From positions 372,001 through 436,000 of the forward strand of contig NZ_VKCZ01000020.1 in the NCBI RefSeq assembly GCF_009299835.1: a DNA stretch of 64,000 nt, written 5' to 3'. Below the pieces are notes generated by a model. That model had not been told where the DNA came from and made no database searches. It saw nothing but the letters and a program-made list of their open reading frames with translations. Both the position numbers and the translations under genes were made by a program. The DNA is from Microlunatus speluncae. Its GTDB lineage: Bacteria > Actinomycetota > Actinomycetes > Propionibacteriales > Propionibacteriaceae. Shown piece after piece: positions 39,285 through 47,571 of the stretch. Every line of letters begins with the position of its first letter. Within the stretch, counting starts at the first letter, position 1.

Positions 39285-39448
39285 AGGAGGGCGGTGTTAA
39301 ACGGTGGCCGCCGCGAGCGACGTCCAGGCACGCACTGGACGGCGTTGTCGTCGGTCGACGTAGAACACCGCTACGCCTCCCTCCTCCGCCTTGTCCAGCA
39401 CGCACCTGGACGCCGCTCGCAACGACCACTGTTTAACACCACCCTCCT
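39285..39448. repeat. 164-bp imperfect hairpin: 56-bp inverted arms, 52-nt loop
   Basis: Left arm 39285-39340 and right arm 39393-39448 match as complements at 46 of 56 positions. All ten differences are transitions, and read as minus-strand RNA nine of ten become G-U pairs. Ends are AGGAGGGCGGTGTTAAAC and GTTTAACACCACCCTCCT. It lies in the 409-bp gap between the divergent endonuclease I gene and the dehydrogenase operon. Either a MITE-like insertion or a structured leader of the endonuclease mRNA. Confidence 0.8.
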
Positions 39449-39647
39449 AGGACATCAGAGTAGTTTTCACCGACGCGCTGACCACGATGTACGTTGTGGG
39501 CACGGTCGCGATCGACGCCACACCCAGCAAGATCGGCGACCCGGTTCCGCGGCCGCGGAACCCCTCAAGTTCACCCGGACACGGCCATCCCGCGACCGGG
39601 TGCCGGCAAGCACGGATACCGACGTGTCCCGACGAGAGGATGTACGA

Positions 39648-40772
39648 GTGACCGAGGTCAGCGACGCCGACGTCGAGCTGGTCCAGCTCCTGACTCCAGA
39701 GGGTGCGCGGATCAGTCATCCCCGTTACGCCTTCACCGGCGATGACGAAATGATCAAGGGCTATTACCGCGACATGGTGATCACCCGGAAGATCGACACC
39801 GAGGCCACAGCCCTGCAGCGGCAGGGCGAGCTCAGCCTCTGGGCCTCCTGCCTGGGCCAGGAAGCCGCCCAGATCGGCTCCGGCCGCGCGATGAACGATC
39901 AGGACTTCGTCTTCCCGACCTACCGCGAGCACGGCGTCGCCTGGTGCCTGGGCGTCGAACCGGCCAAGCTGCTGGCCATGTTCCGCGGAGTTGATCTTGG
40001 TTCCTGGGACACGGTGCAGACCCGGTTCCACCTGTACACGATCGTGATCGGCGCGCAGACCCTGCACGCCGTCGGTTACGCCATGGGCGTCGAGCGCGAC
40101 GGCCACGTCGGCACCGGCGATCCGTCCCGGGACACGGCGGTGATCGCCTACCTGGGCGACGGCGCCACCAGTCAGGGCGACGTCAGCGAGGCCATGGTCT
40201 TCGCCAGCTCCTACAACGCTCCGGTCGTCTTCTTCTGCCAGAACAACCAGTGGGCGATCTCCGAGCCGATGGAGCGTCAGTCCCGGATTCCCTTGTATCG
40301 CAGGGCTGCCGGCTTCGGCTTTCCGGGCGTACGAGTGGACGGCAACGACGTGCTGGCGGTCCAGGCGGTCACTGCCGAGGCGCTGGAACGGGCCCGCTCC
40401 GGCAACGGGCCGACCTTCATCGAGGCCTACACCTATCGGATGGGCGCGCACACCACCGCCGACGACCCGTCCAAGTATCGGCTCAGCGCCGAGGTCGAGC
40501 ACTGGCGGCTGAAGGATCCGATCGAACGGGTCCGCGCCTACCTGACCCGATCCGGCGTTGTTGATCATGAGTTCTTCGAGGCTGTCGACGAGGAGGCGCA
40601 GCGGGTCGCGACCGAGCTGCGCCGGCTCTGCCTGACGATGCCCGACCCGGAGCTGGCCGAGCTGTTCGATCAGGTCTACGCCGACACCACGCCCTACCTG
40701 AACGAGCAGCGCGCCGGTTTCCAGGAATACCAGGCCTCGTTCGCCGAGGCGGCCGACGGGGGGCAGGCATGA
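39648..40772 (+). CDS. 2-oxo-acid dehydrogenase E1 alpha subunit
   Basis: 374 aa. Thiamine-diphosphate motif GDGATSQGDVSEAMVFASSY from residue 170 ending at QNN; YTYRMGAHTTADDPSKYR is the conserved phosphorylation-loop region and favours branched-chain 2-oxo-acid dehydrogenase over pyruvate dehydrogenase. It decarboxylates the 2-oxo acid and, with E1 beta, transfers the acyl group to E2 lipoyl. Start is the GTG at 39648 after GAGAGGA; an open frame further upstream runs through the hairpin and promoter. Stop overlaps E1 beta (ATGA). Confidence 0.88.
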   Translation: MTEVSDADVELVQLLTPEGARISHPRYAFTGDDEMIKGYYRDMVITRKIDTEATALQRQGELSLWASCLGQEAAQIGSGRAMNDQDFVFPTYREHGVAWCLGVEPAKLLAMFRGVDLGSWDTVQTRFHLYTIVIGAQTLHAVGYAMGVERDGHVGTGDPSRDTAVIAYLGDGATSQGDVSEAMVFASSYNAPVVFFCQNNQWAISEPMERQSRIPLYRRAAGFGFPGVRVDGNDVLAVQAVTAEALERARSGNGPTFIEAYTYRMGAHTTADDPSKYRLSAEVEHWRLKDPIERVRAYLTRSGVVDHEFFEAVDEEAQRVATELRRLCLTMPDPELAELFDQVYADTTPYLNEQRAGFQEYQASFAEAADGGQA

Positions 40773-41746
40773 CCAGGATGAGCATGGCCAAGGCGTTGAA
40801 CGCCGGCCTGCGCCGCACCCTCGAGGCCGACCCGCAGGTGGTGCTGGCCGGGGAGGACATCGGCAAGCTCGGCGGCGTGTTCCGCGTCACCGAAGGACTG
40901 CAAAAAGACTTCGGCGAGCACAGGGTGATCGACTCGCCGCTGGCCGAGGCCGGCATCATCGGCACCGCGGTCGGGATGGCGCTGCGCGGCTATCGGCCGG
41001 TCTGCGAGATCCAGTTCGACGGGTTCGTCTTCCCCGCCTTCGACCAGATCGTCAGCCAGGTGGCCCGGCTGCACTACCGGTCCGGCGGCCGGCTGAAGAT
41101 GCCGATCGTGATCAGGATTCCGTACGGCGGCGGCATCGGCTCGGTCGAGCACCACAGCGAGTCGCCGGAGGCCTACTTCGCGCACACGCCGGGGCTGAAG
41201 GTGGTGACCTGCTCCAACCCGATCGACGGCTACTGGATGATCCAGCAGGCGGTCGCCTCGGACGACCCGGTGATCTTCCTCGAGCCGAAGCGGCGCTATC
41301 ACGAGAAGGGCGTCGAGGTCGACGAGAAGGCCAGCCCGCCGCCGCTGCACTCCGCGCAGGTGGTCCGGCCGGGGCGCGATGCCACCCTGGTGGCGTACGG
41401 GACGATGGTGAACGTCTGCCTGGACGCCGCCGCGGCCGCCGCCGAGGAGGGCCGTGATCTTGAAGTGATCGATCTCCGCACCATCGCTCCGCTCGACCTC
41501 TCCAGCACCGTCGAGTCCGTGCAGCGGACCGGCCGGTTGATCACCGTGCAGGAGGCCCCGCTCAATCTGGGCGTCGGGTCGGAGATCTCGGCCCGGATCA
41601 CCGAGCAGTGCTTCTATTCGCTGGAGGCTCCGGTGATCAGGATCGGCGGCTACGACATGCCCTATCCGCCCAGCCGGGTGGAGGAGGACTATCTGCCCGA
41701 TCTTGATCGGATCCTCGATGCTGTCGACCGTTCCCTGGCCTACTGA
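40769..41746 (+). CDS. 2-oxo-acid dehydrogenase E1 beta subunit
   Basis: 325 aa, usual length for the family. N-terminal pyrimidine-binding half (VLAGEDIGKLGGVFRVTEGL), ESPEAYFAHTPGLKVV in the middle, and transketolase C-terminal half (LRTIAPLDLSSTVESVQRTG, PYPPSRVEEDYLPDLDRIL). Forms the alpha2beta2 E1. Start overlaps the E1 alpha stop; E2 begins 15 nt after its stop. Confidence 0.92.
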   Translation: MTRMSMAKALNAGLRRTLEADPQVVLAGEDIGKLGGVFRVTEGLQKDFGEHRVIDSPLAEAGIIGTAVGMALRGYRPVCEIQFDGFVFPAFDQIVSQVARLHYRSGGRLKMPIVIRIPYGGGIGSVEHHSESPEAYFAHTPGLKVVTCSNPIDGYWMIQQAVASDDPVIFLEPKRRYHEKGVEVDEKASPPPLHSAQVVRPGRDATLVAYGTMVNVCLDAAAAAAEEGRDLEVIDLRTIAPLDLSSTVESVQRTGRLITVQEAPLNLGVGSEISARITEQCFYSLEAPVIRIGGYDMPYPPSRVEEDYLPDLDRILDAVDRSLAY

Positions 41747-41761
41747 GGAGGTGGCTGCTTC

Positions 41762-43210
41762 ATGAAGAACTTCCTGCTGCCCGATCCCGGCGAAGGCCTG
41801 GTCGAGGCCGAGATCGTCACCTGGCGGGTCAAGCCGGGTGATCAGGTCAAGATCAACGACATCCTGGTCGAGGTGGAGACCAGCAAGTCCCTGGTCGAGC
41901 TGCCCAGCCCGTTCGAGGGAACGATCAAGGAACTGTTGGTGCCCGAGGGGCAGCTGATCGACGTCGGCACTCCGATCGTCAGCATCGACGACGGCAGCGG
42001 CGACGCGGACGACGACGACAAGCCGATGGCCAACCTGGTCGGCACCGGACCGAAGAAGTCCGCCACCCTGCGCCGGCCGCGAAAGGCCGGCGCCGCGTCG
42101 GCCGAGCAGGGCCCGGTCCAGGCCCATGATCAACTGGCCGCGGCGTTCGACACCGACGTCCCGGTGTCCCGGCGCGCCGACGAGCAGGCCCCGCTGCAGC
42201 CGGACCGCGCCGAGCCCAGCGGCGATCCGCTGCCCGCCCCCGGCCCGGCCCCGGCCGAGCCCGCGCCGATCGGCGGCGCCGTGCTGGCCAAGCCCCCGGT
42301 TCGCAAGCTGGCCAAGGATCTCGGCCTCGACCTGGCCACGATCACCGGCACCGGCGACGGCGGCGTGATCACCCGCGCCGACGTCGAACAGGCCGCCCAG
42401 GCCCCATCGTCCCCTGAGCCGGCGACATCGTTCCCTGAGCCTGTCGAAGGGCAAGCCCGATTCGTCGGGGTGGCCAACTACGACGGAATCGGCACGCCGA
42501 TCACTGAGGAGCGGATCCCGATCAAGGGGGTGCGCAAGGCGACGGCCGTGGCGGTGACCTCGTCGGCGTTCACGGCGCCGCATGTGAGCGAGTTCGTCAC
42601 CTGCGACGTGACCGCGACGATGGAGCTGCTGGATCGGCTGAAGCAGCGGCGTGATCTTGGTGAGGTCCGCTGGACCCCGCTGGTCCTGGTGGCCAAGGCC
42701 GTCCTGCTCGCGCTGGGCCGGACGCCCGAGATGCATTCGACCTGGGACGAGGCCAACCAGGAGATCGTGCTCCGCCGCGGCGTCAACCTCGGCATCGCCG
42801 CGGCCACCCCGCGCGGGCTGCTGGTGCCCAACCTCAAGGGCGCCCACGCCGATGATCTGGTCACCCTGGCGCACCGGATCGATCAGCTGGTGAAGGTCGC
42901 CAAGGAGGGCAAGACGCAGCCGGCCGACACCAGCGGCGGTACGTTCACGATCACCAACATCGGCGTCTTCGGGATCGACGCCGGCACCCCGATCCTCAAC
43001 CCCGGGGAGGCCGGGATCCTTTGCATGGGAGCGATCCAGCGCCGCCCCTGGGTCGTCGGTTCGGGTGCCGAGGAACGCATCGAGCCCCGCTGGGTGACCA
43101 CCCTCGCCGTCTCCTTCGACCACCGCCTGGTCGACGGCCAGCAAGGCTCCACTTTCCTCGGCAACGTCGCCACCCTCCTCTCCGACCCCACCCAGGCGCT
43201 GCTCTACTGA
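41762..43210 (+). CDS. 2-oxo-acid dehydrogenase E2 (dihydrolipoyl acyltransferase)
   Basis: 482 aa: one lipoyl domain (1-80; lipoylated Lys42 in EVETSKSLVELP), Pro/Ala-rich linker, peripheral-subunit-binding domain (~180-215; VRKLAKDLGLDLATITGTG), and the acyltransferase core (~245-482) with catalytic SFDHRLVDG (His454, Asp458). The linker before the core is widened by a TTCCCTGAGCC REP-like element that codes SFPEPVEGQA. E3 (lipoamide dehydrogenase) is not in the window. GAGGAGG precedes the ATG. The last 7 nt overlap the convergent vapC. Confidence 0.92.
   Translation: MKNFLLPDPGEGLVEAEIVTWRVKPGDQVKINDILVEVETSKSLVELPSPFEGTIKELLVPEGQLIDVGTPIVSIDDGSGDADDDDKPMANLVGTGPKKSATLRRPRKAGAASAEQGPVQAHDQLAAAFDTDVPVSRRADEQAPLQPDRAEPSGDPLPAPGPAPAEPAPIGGAVLAKPPVRKLAKDLGLDLATITGTGDGGVITRADVEQAAQAPSSPEPATSFPEPVEGQARFVGVANYDGIGTPITEERIPIKGVRKATAVAVTSSAFTAPHVSEFVTCDVTATMELLDRLKQRRDLGEVRWTPLVLVAKAVLLALGRTPEMHSTWDEANQEIVLRRGVNLGIAAATPRGLLVPNLKGAHADDLVTLAHRIDQLVKVAKEGKTQPADTSGGTFTITNIGVFGIDAGTPILNPGEAGILCMGAIQRRPWVVGSGAEERIEPRWVTTLAVSFDHRLVDGQQGSTFLGNVATLLSDPTQALLY
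42408..42452 (+). repeat. REP-like element (TTCCCTGAGCCTGTCGAAGGG) within the E2 linker
   Basis: The core CGTTCCCTGAGCCTGTCGAA starts at 42429 and runs into GGG at 42450; a truncated copy CGTCCCCTGAGCC starts at 42409. The same core occurs at 56040 and, inverted and diverged, near 26022-26046. Spread of one short sequence over unrelated genes marks a mobile REP-like family. Confidence 0.75.
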
Positions 43211-43638
43211 GGTCGACCGGTGCGATCGAACGGGTTGATCACCTGGAGCCCGGCGGCAGCGAACGGGGCCACGTCGCGCGTGGCCACCCCGAAGTCGTGG
43301 GTAGCAGCGATGGCGGCGATGTACCCGTCCGTGGTGGCGATCGCATGCCCTCTGGCGCGGGCGTACGCGCGCAACCTGGCATAGTGCACGGTCGACGGCT
43401 CGTCGAATGAAAGGAGTCGCCCGGCGAACATCGGCATGACCTCCTGCTCGAATCGGTCGGCCAGTGTGCTTCGGCGCCTTCCTTGAGGCAGCGCCGCGAT
43501 GTCGAAGCGCAATTCGGCGACGGTGATGGTGGTCAGGAAGAGCGTCTCGAGCACCTGCTGGTTCAGCCAATCAGCAACGGCCGGATGCGGCTCGGGTCGT
43601 AGGGGCTCCGAGAGGACGTTGGTGTCGAGGATGATCAT
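43204..43638 (-). CDS. vapC: VapC-type PIN-domain ribonuclease toxin
   Basis: 144 aa. PIN active-site acids are seen: MIILDTNVLSE (Asp5), ITVAELRFDIA (Glu), and TTDGYIAAIAATHDFGVATRD (two Asp). Cleaves RNA, probably tRNA or rRNA, when free of antitoxin. Start overlaps the vapB stop as ATGA. The stop overlaps E2 by 7 nt on the other strand. Confidence 0.9.
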   Translation of the reverse strand: MIILDTNVLSEPLRPEPHPAVADWLNQQVLETLFLTTITVAELRFDIAALPQGRRRSTLADRFEQEVMPMFAGRLLSFDEPSTVHYARLRAYARARGHAIATTDGYIAAIAATHDFGVATRDVAPFAAAGLQVINPFDRTGRPQ

Positions 43639-43874
43639 TCGAAGGTGGGTGGTTCGCTCGCCCGCGGATCTCGGAGATCGTCGAGCTCAACGCCACCCGC
43701 CTCTTGCCCGATCCGAAGGAGCACCGATCCAAGGTGCACCCGATCCGAGGGCGCCACCGCGCTCTCCAGGATCGCCCTGACCTCCGCTTCGGTGCTCCGG
43801 TGATGACTGGCCGCCCGCGCCTTGAGGGCACGATGCGTCTCTTCGGACAGGTTTCGCACTGTTATGGCAGCCAT
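43635..43874 (-). CDS. vapB: VapB/FitA-type ribbon-helix-helix antitoxin
   Basis: 79 aa. AAITVRNLSEETHRALKARA is the ribbon-helix-helix DNA-binding start typical of FitA/VapB; the C-terminal half (GSVLLRIGQEAGGVELDDL) wraps the toxin. Upstream of it are two identical 8-bp palindromes 20 bp apart, the likely operator. Confidence 0.88.
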   Translation of the reverse strand: MAAITVRNLSEETHRALKARAASHHRSTEAEVRAILESAVAPSDRVHLGSVLLRIGQEAGGVELDDLRDPRASEPPTFE

Positions 43875-43892
43875 GACCCACCACCCCTCATC

Positions 43893-43920
43893 TGATATCA
43901 GTCTAGCTTTGTTGATATCA
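43893..43920 (-). promoter_or_regulatory. Double-palindrome operator of vapBC
   Basis: TGATATCA at 43893-43900 and again at 43913-43920, centre to centre 20 bp (two helical turns), 19 nt before the vapB start. TAGACT lies between them on the minus strand as a possible -10 box. Ribbon-helix-helix antitoxins bind this sort of paired site, and FitAB/VapBC complexes autorepress. Confidence 0.65.
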
Positions 43921-43929
43921 CGCGGGGGT

Positions 43930-44250
43930 TCAGCCCTTGAGGACGAGGCGGATGGTGAGGGTGCAGCGGGTGGTGGTGCCGGCTAGGCGGAGGAAGCCGC
44001 CGAAGTGGGTGAGGCGGGCGAAGGTGGCGCCGGGGCCGGTCAGGGAAAGGGTGGTGCCCTCGTCGAGCCAGCGGATGCCGTCGGCGCTGAGCTGGACCCG
44101 GAGGTCGATCCGGGCGTCGGCGGGGGTCTGGTCCTCGGCGGTGATGAAGTAGATGGCCTCGTCGGCCCAGCCGCATTCGTACGGGAAGGTGTCGAAGTCG
44201 CCGGTGAACTCCTGCCGGAGGTCGGTGACGCTGGTGGCGAAGGTTCGCAT
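43930..44250 (-). CDS. Uncharacterised ~106-aa beta-rich protein (paralogue A-small)
   Basis: 106 aa, no signal peptide or membrane helix. Alternating strands (ARIDLRVQLSADGIRWLDEGT, TFARLTHFGGFLRLAG, CTLTIRLVLKG) suggest a beta sandwich. It resembles the product of 47572-47904: both have a W-A-(D/G)-EA-(I/R)-(Y/W)-F run, then DG-(I/L)-x-W, then F(G)-x-(W/F)LRL, and end (I/V)-x-L-x-LK. Start codon shares one base with the stop of the larger gene upstream (TGATG), so the two are made together. Function unknown. Confidence 0.75.
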   Translation of the reverse strand: MRTFATSVTDLRQEFTGDFDTFPYECGWADEAIYFITAEDQTPADARIDLRVQLSADGIRWLDEGTTLSLTGPGATFARLTHFGGFLRLAGTTTRCTLTIRLVLKG

Positions 44251-45179
44251 CAGTGATCACCTTCCCGGGCATAGGAGATCAGCACCGAGTCCAGGTAGAG
44301 GTTGACCCGGCGGTCGGTGTCGGCCTCGACGAAGAAGACCGGATTGATCAACTGGCCGATGTTGGCGTACGGGTCGGCCAGCGTCGGCCCAGCGCCGGGC
44401 GGAAAGGTGTAGCTCCGCGGGCCGCAGCGGAAGCCGGCGTAGCGGCGCTCGGCCAGGTCGATGGTCAGCGACAGCGGCATCCAGTTGATCTTGTCGTCGG
44501 TCTCGTTGTAGATCAACGGCTGCGGGTCCGCGTCGAGCCAGGTGGTCGCCGCCGTGCTTCCGTCCGGCTCTCGGATCCCGAACCACTGCGGGTCGATGCC
44601 GGCGCGGTGCCAGCCGGGCCGGCCGTAGTTCCAGGCCCGATCGTCGGCGTCGGTGCGGGAGTAGAACTGCCAGCGCCGGACCGGTTCGCCGTCGGCCGCG
44701 TTGACGTACCGGACGCCGGGCATGAACCGGTGATCATCGTCCTGCAGATCGATCATCAGGCCGAACGCGCGCATCGCGTCGATGGCGAAACCGGGCCGGT
44801 CTTGATCCGTCGTGTACGCGAACAGGCCCTCGACCCGGAGCAGCCGCGCCTCGGCCGGCCGGGACAGCCGCTTGATCGCCAGGCTCATGCTGCCGCCGGC
44901 CGGCGGCTGATCCGCCGCGGCCGCGGCGCCGCGGGTGGCCAGCTTCAGCGAGTAGATCCCGGTGGCCGACCCGTGACTGCCGGCGAACGGGAACGTCGCG
45001 CTGCTGATCATCACCGAACCCCAGTGCTGCAGGTCGACGGTGTCGTCGTGCACGGCGAAGCCGGGCCGGACGAAGTTCGGCCGCAGATCGAGCCAGCCGG
45101 ACGGACCGTGATCGAAGTCGTCGGCGGCCAGGATCCGTGGCAGCGGTTCGAAGTAGCCGGAGTAGGCGGGGGCGGTCAT
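44250..45179 (-). CDS. Uncharacterised ~309-aa protein, DUF6772-like (paralogue A-large)
   Basis: 309 aa, soluble, no signal peptide. Paralogue of 46603-47562: both begin PL-(A/P)-RIL-x-x-DDF and continue GW-x-(D/E)-L, have an A-x-KLATR core, and end LYLDSVLIS or LFLDSLVIS. From memory this matches DUF6772, with a jelly-roll-like strand pattern, but the number is not certain. Likely acts on or binds a carbohydrate or organic acid brought in by the adjacent transporter. Start is 2 nt after the transporter's stop. Confidence 0.75.
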   Translation of the reverse strand: MTAPAYSGYFEPLPRILAADDFDHGPSGWLDLRPNFVRPGFAVHDDTVDLQHWGSVMISSATFPFAGSHGSATGIYSLKLATRGAAAAADQPPAGGSMSLAIKRLSRPAEARLLRVEGLFAYTTDQDRPGFAIDAMRAFGLMIDLQDDDHRFMPGVRYVNAADGEPVRRWQFYSRTDADDRAWNYGRPGWHRAGIDPQWFGIREPDGSTAATTWLDADPQPLIYNETDDKINWMPLSLTIDLAERRYAGFRCGPRSYTFPPGAGPTLADPYANIGQLINPVFFVEADTDRRVNLYLDSVLISYAREGDH

Positions 45180-45181
45180 GA

Positions 45182-46498
45182 TCACCTCAGGCTGGTGACG
45201 GTGGACGTGACGGCCGGATCGTCCGTGCCGGGCCCGACCCGGGGGAGCTTCGCGGTGCCGGCCGCGCAGATCAGGCACAGCACGGCACAGTAGATGCAGA
45301 CCAGCCACGGGGCGCCACCGAGGGAGCCGGTCAGGGTGGCCGCCAGGAACGGCAGGGTGCCGCCGATCAGGGCGCCGGTGATCTCCCGGCTGAACGTCAC
45401 CGAGGTGTAGCGCACCCGGACCGGGAACAGGCTCGACATCATCGCCGCCTGCGACGCCAGCGTCATGTCGCAGCACAGGGTGAAGATCATCACCAGCGCG
45501 GCCCAGATGATCACCGGGGTGCCGGTGTCGAGCATGAAGAAGAACGGGAAGAACAGCACCGCGCCGGCCAGCGAGCCGATGATCATGATCGGCTTGCCGC
45601 CGAACCGGTCGGACAGCCAGCCCGCGGTGGGGATGGTGATCACCTTGAGCAGGTTGGCGATGATGATGCCGACCAGACCGACCCAGGACTGGGCGCCGAC
45701 CGAGGTGGCCAGGTAGCTGAGCGCGTACACCGAAGGCAGGTAGCTGAGCACGTTGGGCGCGATGCTCATCAGCATCGCCAGCGGGATCCGCGATCCGCCG
45801 AGCCGGAACATGTCGGTGAACCGGGACCGAGCGACGCCGTGCTCGGCGACCGCGCCGGTGAACTCGGGGCTGTCGGTGACCCGGAGCCGGATCAGCACGC
45901 CGGCGATCGCGACCCCGATGCTGAGCAGGAACGGGACCCGCCAACCCCAGCTGAGGAACGCCTCCTCCGACATCAGCGCCTGCACCCCGAAGAAGACGGC
46001 GGTCGCCACCACCGAGCCGACCGCGTTGCCGACGCTGGCGATCGAGGCGTTCAGGCCGCGGTGCTTCGGCGGCGCGTGTTCGGCGGAGAGCAGCATCGCG
46101 CCGGCGTACTCACCGCCGGCGCCGAGGCCCTGCAGCACCCGCAGCGCGACCAGCAGCACCGGGGCCAGCAGGCCGATCGAGGCGTAGGACGGCAGACAGC
46201 CGATCAGCAGCGACGAGACCGACATCAGCAGCAGCGTCACCAACAGCATCTGCCGGCGGCCGAACCTGTCGCCGAGGATGCCGATGATCACGCCGCCGAT
46301 CGGCCGGGCGAAGAAGCCGACGGCGAAGGTGGCGAGGGAGGACAGCACGCCGACCGTCGGATCCTGGCTGGGGAAGAAGACCTTGGGCAGCACCAGCGCG
46401 GCGGCCGTGCCGTAGAGCGAGAAGTCGTACCACTCCAGGGCGGTGCCGACTGTCGCCGCCATCGTCGGGAACTTGATGCGTCTGGTCCGGGCCGCCAT
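45182..46498 (-). CDS. MFS transporter, metabolite:H+ symporter (MHS) type
   Basis: 438 aa, twelve helices. TVGTALEWYDFSLYGTAAAL at the first helix, GDRFGRRQMLL (loop 2-3) and GLGAGGEYAGAMLLSAEHAP are signatures of the MHS family (ProP, ShiA, KgtP). Members take up organic acids, betaines or shikimate with protons, so the cargo is probably a small polar or acidic compound. ATG at 46498 after GAGGAAGG. First gene of the leftward arm of a divergent locus. Confidence 0.9.
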   Translation of the reverse strand: MAARTRRIKFPTMAATVGTALEWYDFSLYGTAAALVLPKVFFPSQDPTVGVLSSLATFAVGFFARPIGGVIIGILGDRFGRRQMLLVTLLLMSVSSLLIGCLPSYASIGLLAPVLLVALRVLQGLGAGGEYAGAMLLSAEHAPPKHRGLNASIASVGNAVGSVVATAVFFGVQALMSEEAFLSWGWRVPFLLSIGVAIAGVLIRLRVTDSPEFTGAVAEHGVARSRFTDMFRLGGSRIPLAMLMSIAPNVLSYLPSVYALSYLATSVGAQSWVGLVGIIIANLLKVITIPTAGWLSDRFGGKPIMIIGSLAGAVLFFPFFFMLDTGTPVIIWAALVMIFTLCCDMTLASQAAMMSSLFPVRVRYTSVTFSREITGALIGGTLPFLAATLTGSLGGAPWLVCIYCAVLCLICAAGTAKLPRVGPGTDDPAVTSTVTSLR

Positions 46499-46580
46499 CG
46501 CTGCCTTCCTCGTCCTGGGTGAGCTTCGCGGCTCAACGTACGACTCATTTCGAACGGAAGTCAATATTTCTACACTTCTA

Positions 46581-46598
46581 TAACGTGATGTAACGTGA
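46581..46598 (+). promoter_or_regulatory. TAACGTGA direct repeat over a leaderless -10 box
   Basis: TAACGTGA at 46581-46588 and again at 46591-46598, 10 bp apart (one helical turn). TAACGT at 46591 is 6 nt before the ATG at 46603 and is likely the -10. The 104-bp gap between the two arms is the obvious place for the local LacI regulator; the repeat is a candidate, not an established site. Confidence 0.45.
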
Positions 46599-46602
46599 CG
46601 GC

Positions 46603-47562
46603 ATGAGTTCCTCCTCAGTGGATGTGGCGACCCTCCGGCAGGCCTTCCGCAGCGCGGATCCGGCGCTGTCCCGGTTCAACCCGCTCGCCCGGATCCTGTG
46701 TCACGACGACTTCAACACCGGCCTGCACGGCTGGGTCGAGCTCGGCGGCAACTACAACGGCACCGGCGACTACGCCTCGCTGGACCGGCACTTCCGGGAC
46801 TTCCGGCCGCCGCAGCTCTCCTCCTGCGACTTCTTCGACGTCGGCACGCACGGCGCGATGTCCGGCACCTACGCGATGAAGCTGGCCACCCGGCCGCACC
46901 CCGGGCACACGGCGACCGCGATCCGGCGGCTGACCATGAGCGGTCGCGGGCTGCTGCAGATCGAGGCCTACCTGGCGTTCAAGACCGAGGCGACGGTCGG
47001 CGGCGACGAGGCCGAGAACGCGTTCGGCGACATGGCCTGGGACGGCAACCAGCATCCGTCGGAGGCGCAGTTCGGCGCGTTCACGGTGGCCACCGACCTG
47101 TGCGGCGACGGCGGCCTGCGCTATCACAACGTGGCCCGCTACCAGAACGCCGACGCCGACGGCCGGTTGCTGCGGCAGTGGATGTATCCGACCGTGCCGG
47201 AGCCGACGCCGCGTGATCATCATCAGGGTCGGGTCGACTTCCCGTACGCCGCCGACTTCACCGCGCCCGATCCGGACGACTGGCAGGTCTTCGGTGAGCC
47301 GCAGGAGTTGTGCGTCAACGAGGTGCCGACGAAGGTCAATTGGCACTACCTGCGGTTCTTGATCAACACCGAGACCCGGAGCAACGTCGAGGTGCAGCTG
47401 AACGACCGGGTGATGGACTGGCGCGACGTGCCGGTGCCGCCGTATGAAGATCGCTACGGCTCGCTGGAGAACCTGCTCAACTTCTACTTCTCCGTCCGTA
47501 CGCTCTCGGGCAAGCGCAACTTCCTCTTCCTCGACTCCCTCGTCATCTCCGCGGATTGGTGA
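46603..47562 (+). CDS. Uncharacterised ~319-aa protein, DUF6772-like (paralogue B-large)
   Basis: 319 aa, soluble. NPLARILCHDDFNTGLHGW near residue 27, then GNYNGTGDY, a TYAMKLATRPHPGH core and the C-terminal NFYFSVRTLSGKRNFLFLDS. Aromatic and Asp-rich loops are frequent, as in carbohydrate-binding jelly rolls. Paralogue of 44250-45179 on the other arm. No signal peptide, so it would act in the cytosol. Start is set by the leaderless -10 box. The small paralogue starts 9 nt after its stop. Confidence 0.75.
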   Translation: MSSSSVDVATLRQAFRSADPALSRFNPLARILCHDDFNTGLHGWVELGGNYNGTGDYASLDRHFRDFRPPQLSSCDFFDVGTHGAMSGTYAMKLATRPHPGHTATAIRRLTMSGRGLLQIEAYLAFKTEATVGGDEAENAFGDMAWDGNQHPSEAQFGAFTVATDLCGDGGLRYHNVARYQNADADGRLLRQWMYPTVPEPTPRDHHQGRVDFPYAADFTAPDPDDWQVFGEPQELCVNEVPTKVNWHYLRFLINTETRSNVEVQLNDRVMDWRDVPVPPYEDRYGSLENLLNFYFSVRTLSGKRNFLFLDSLVISADW

Positions 47563-47571
47563 GCAACAACT

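Noticed and set aside
39285..39448. Riboswitch or T-box leader for the dehydrogenase operon
   Set aside because: No T-box or known aptamer core is seen and the pairing favours minus-strand RNA, i.e. away from that operon.
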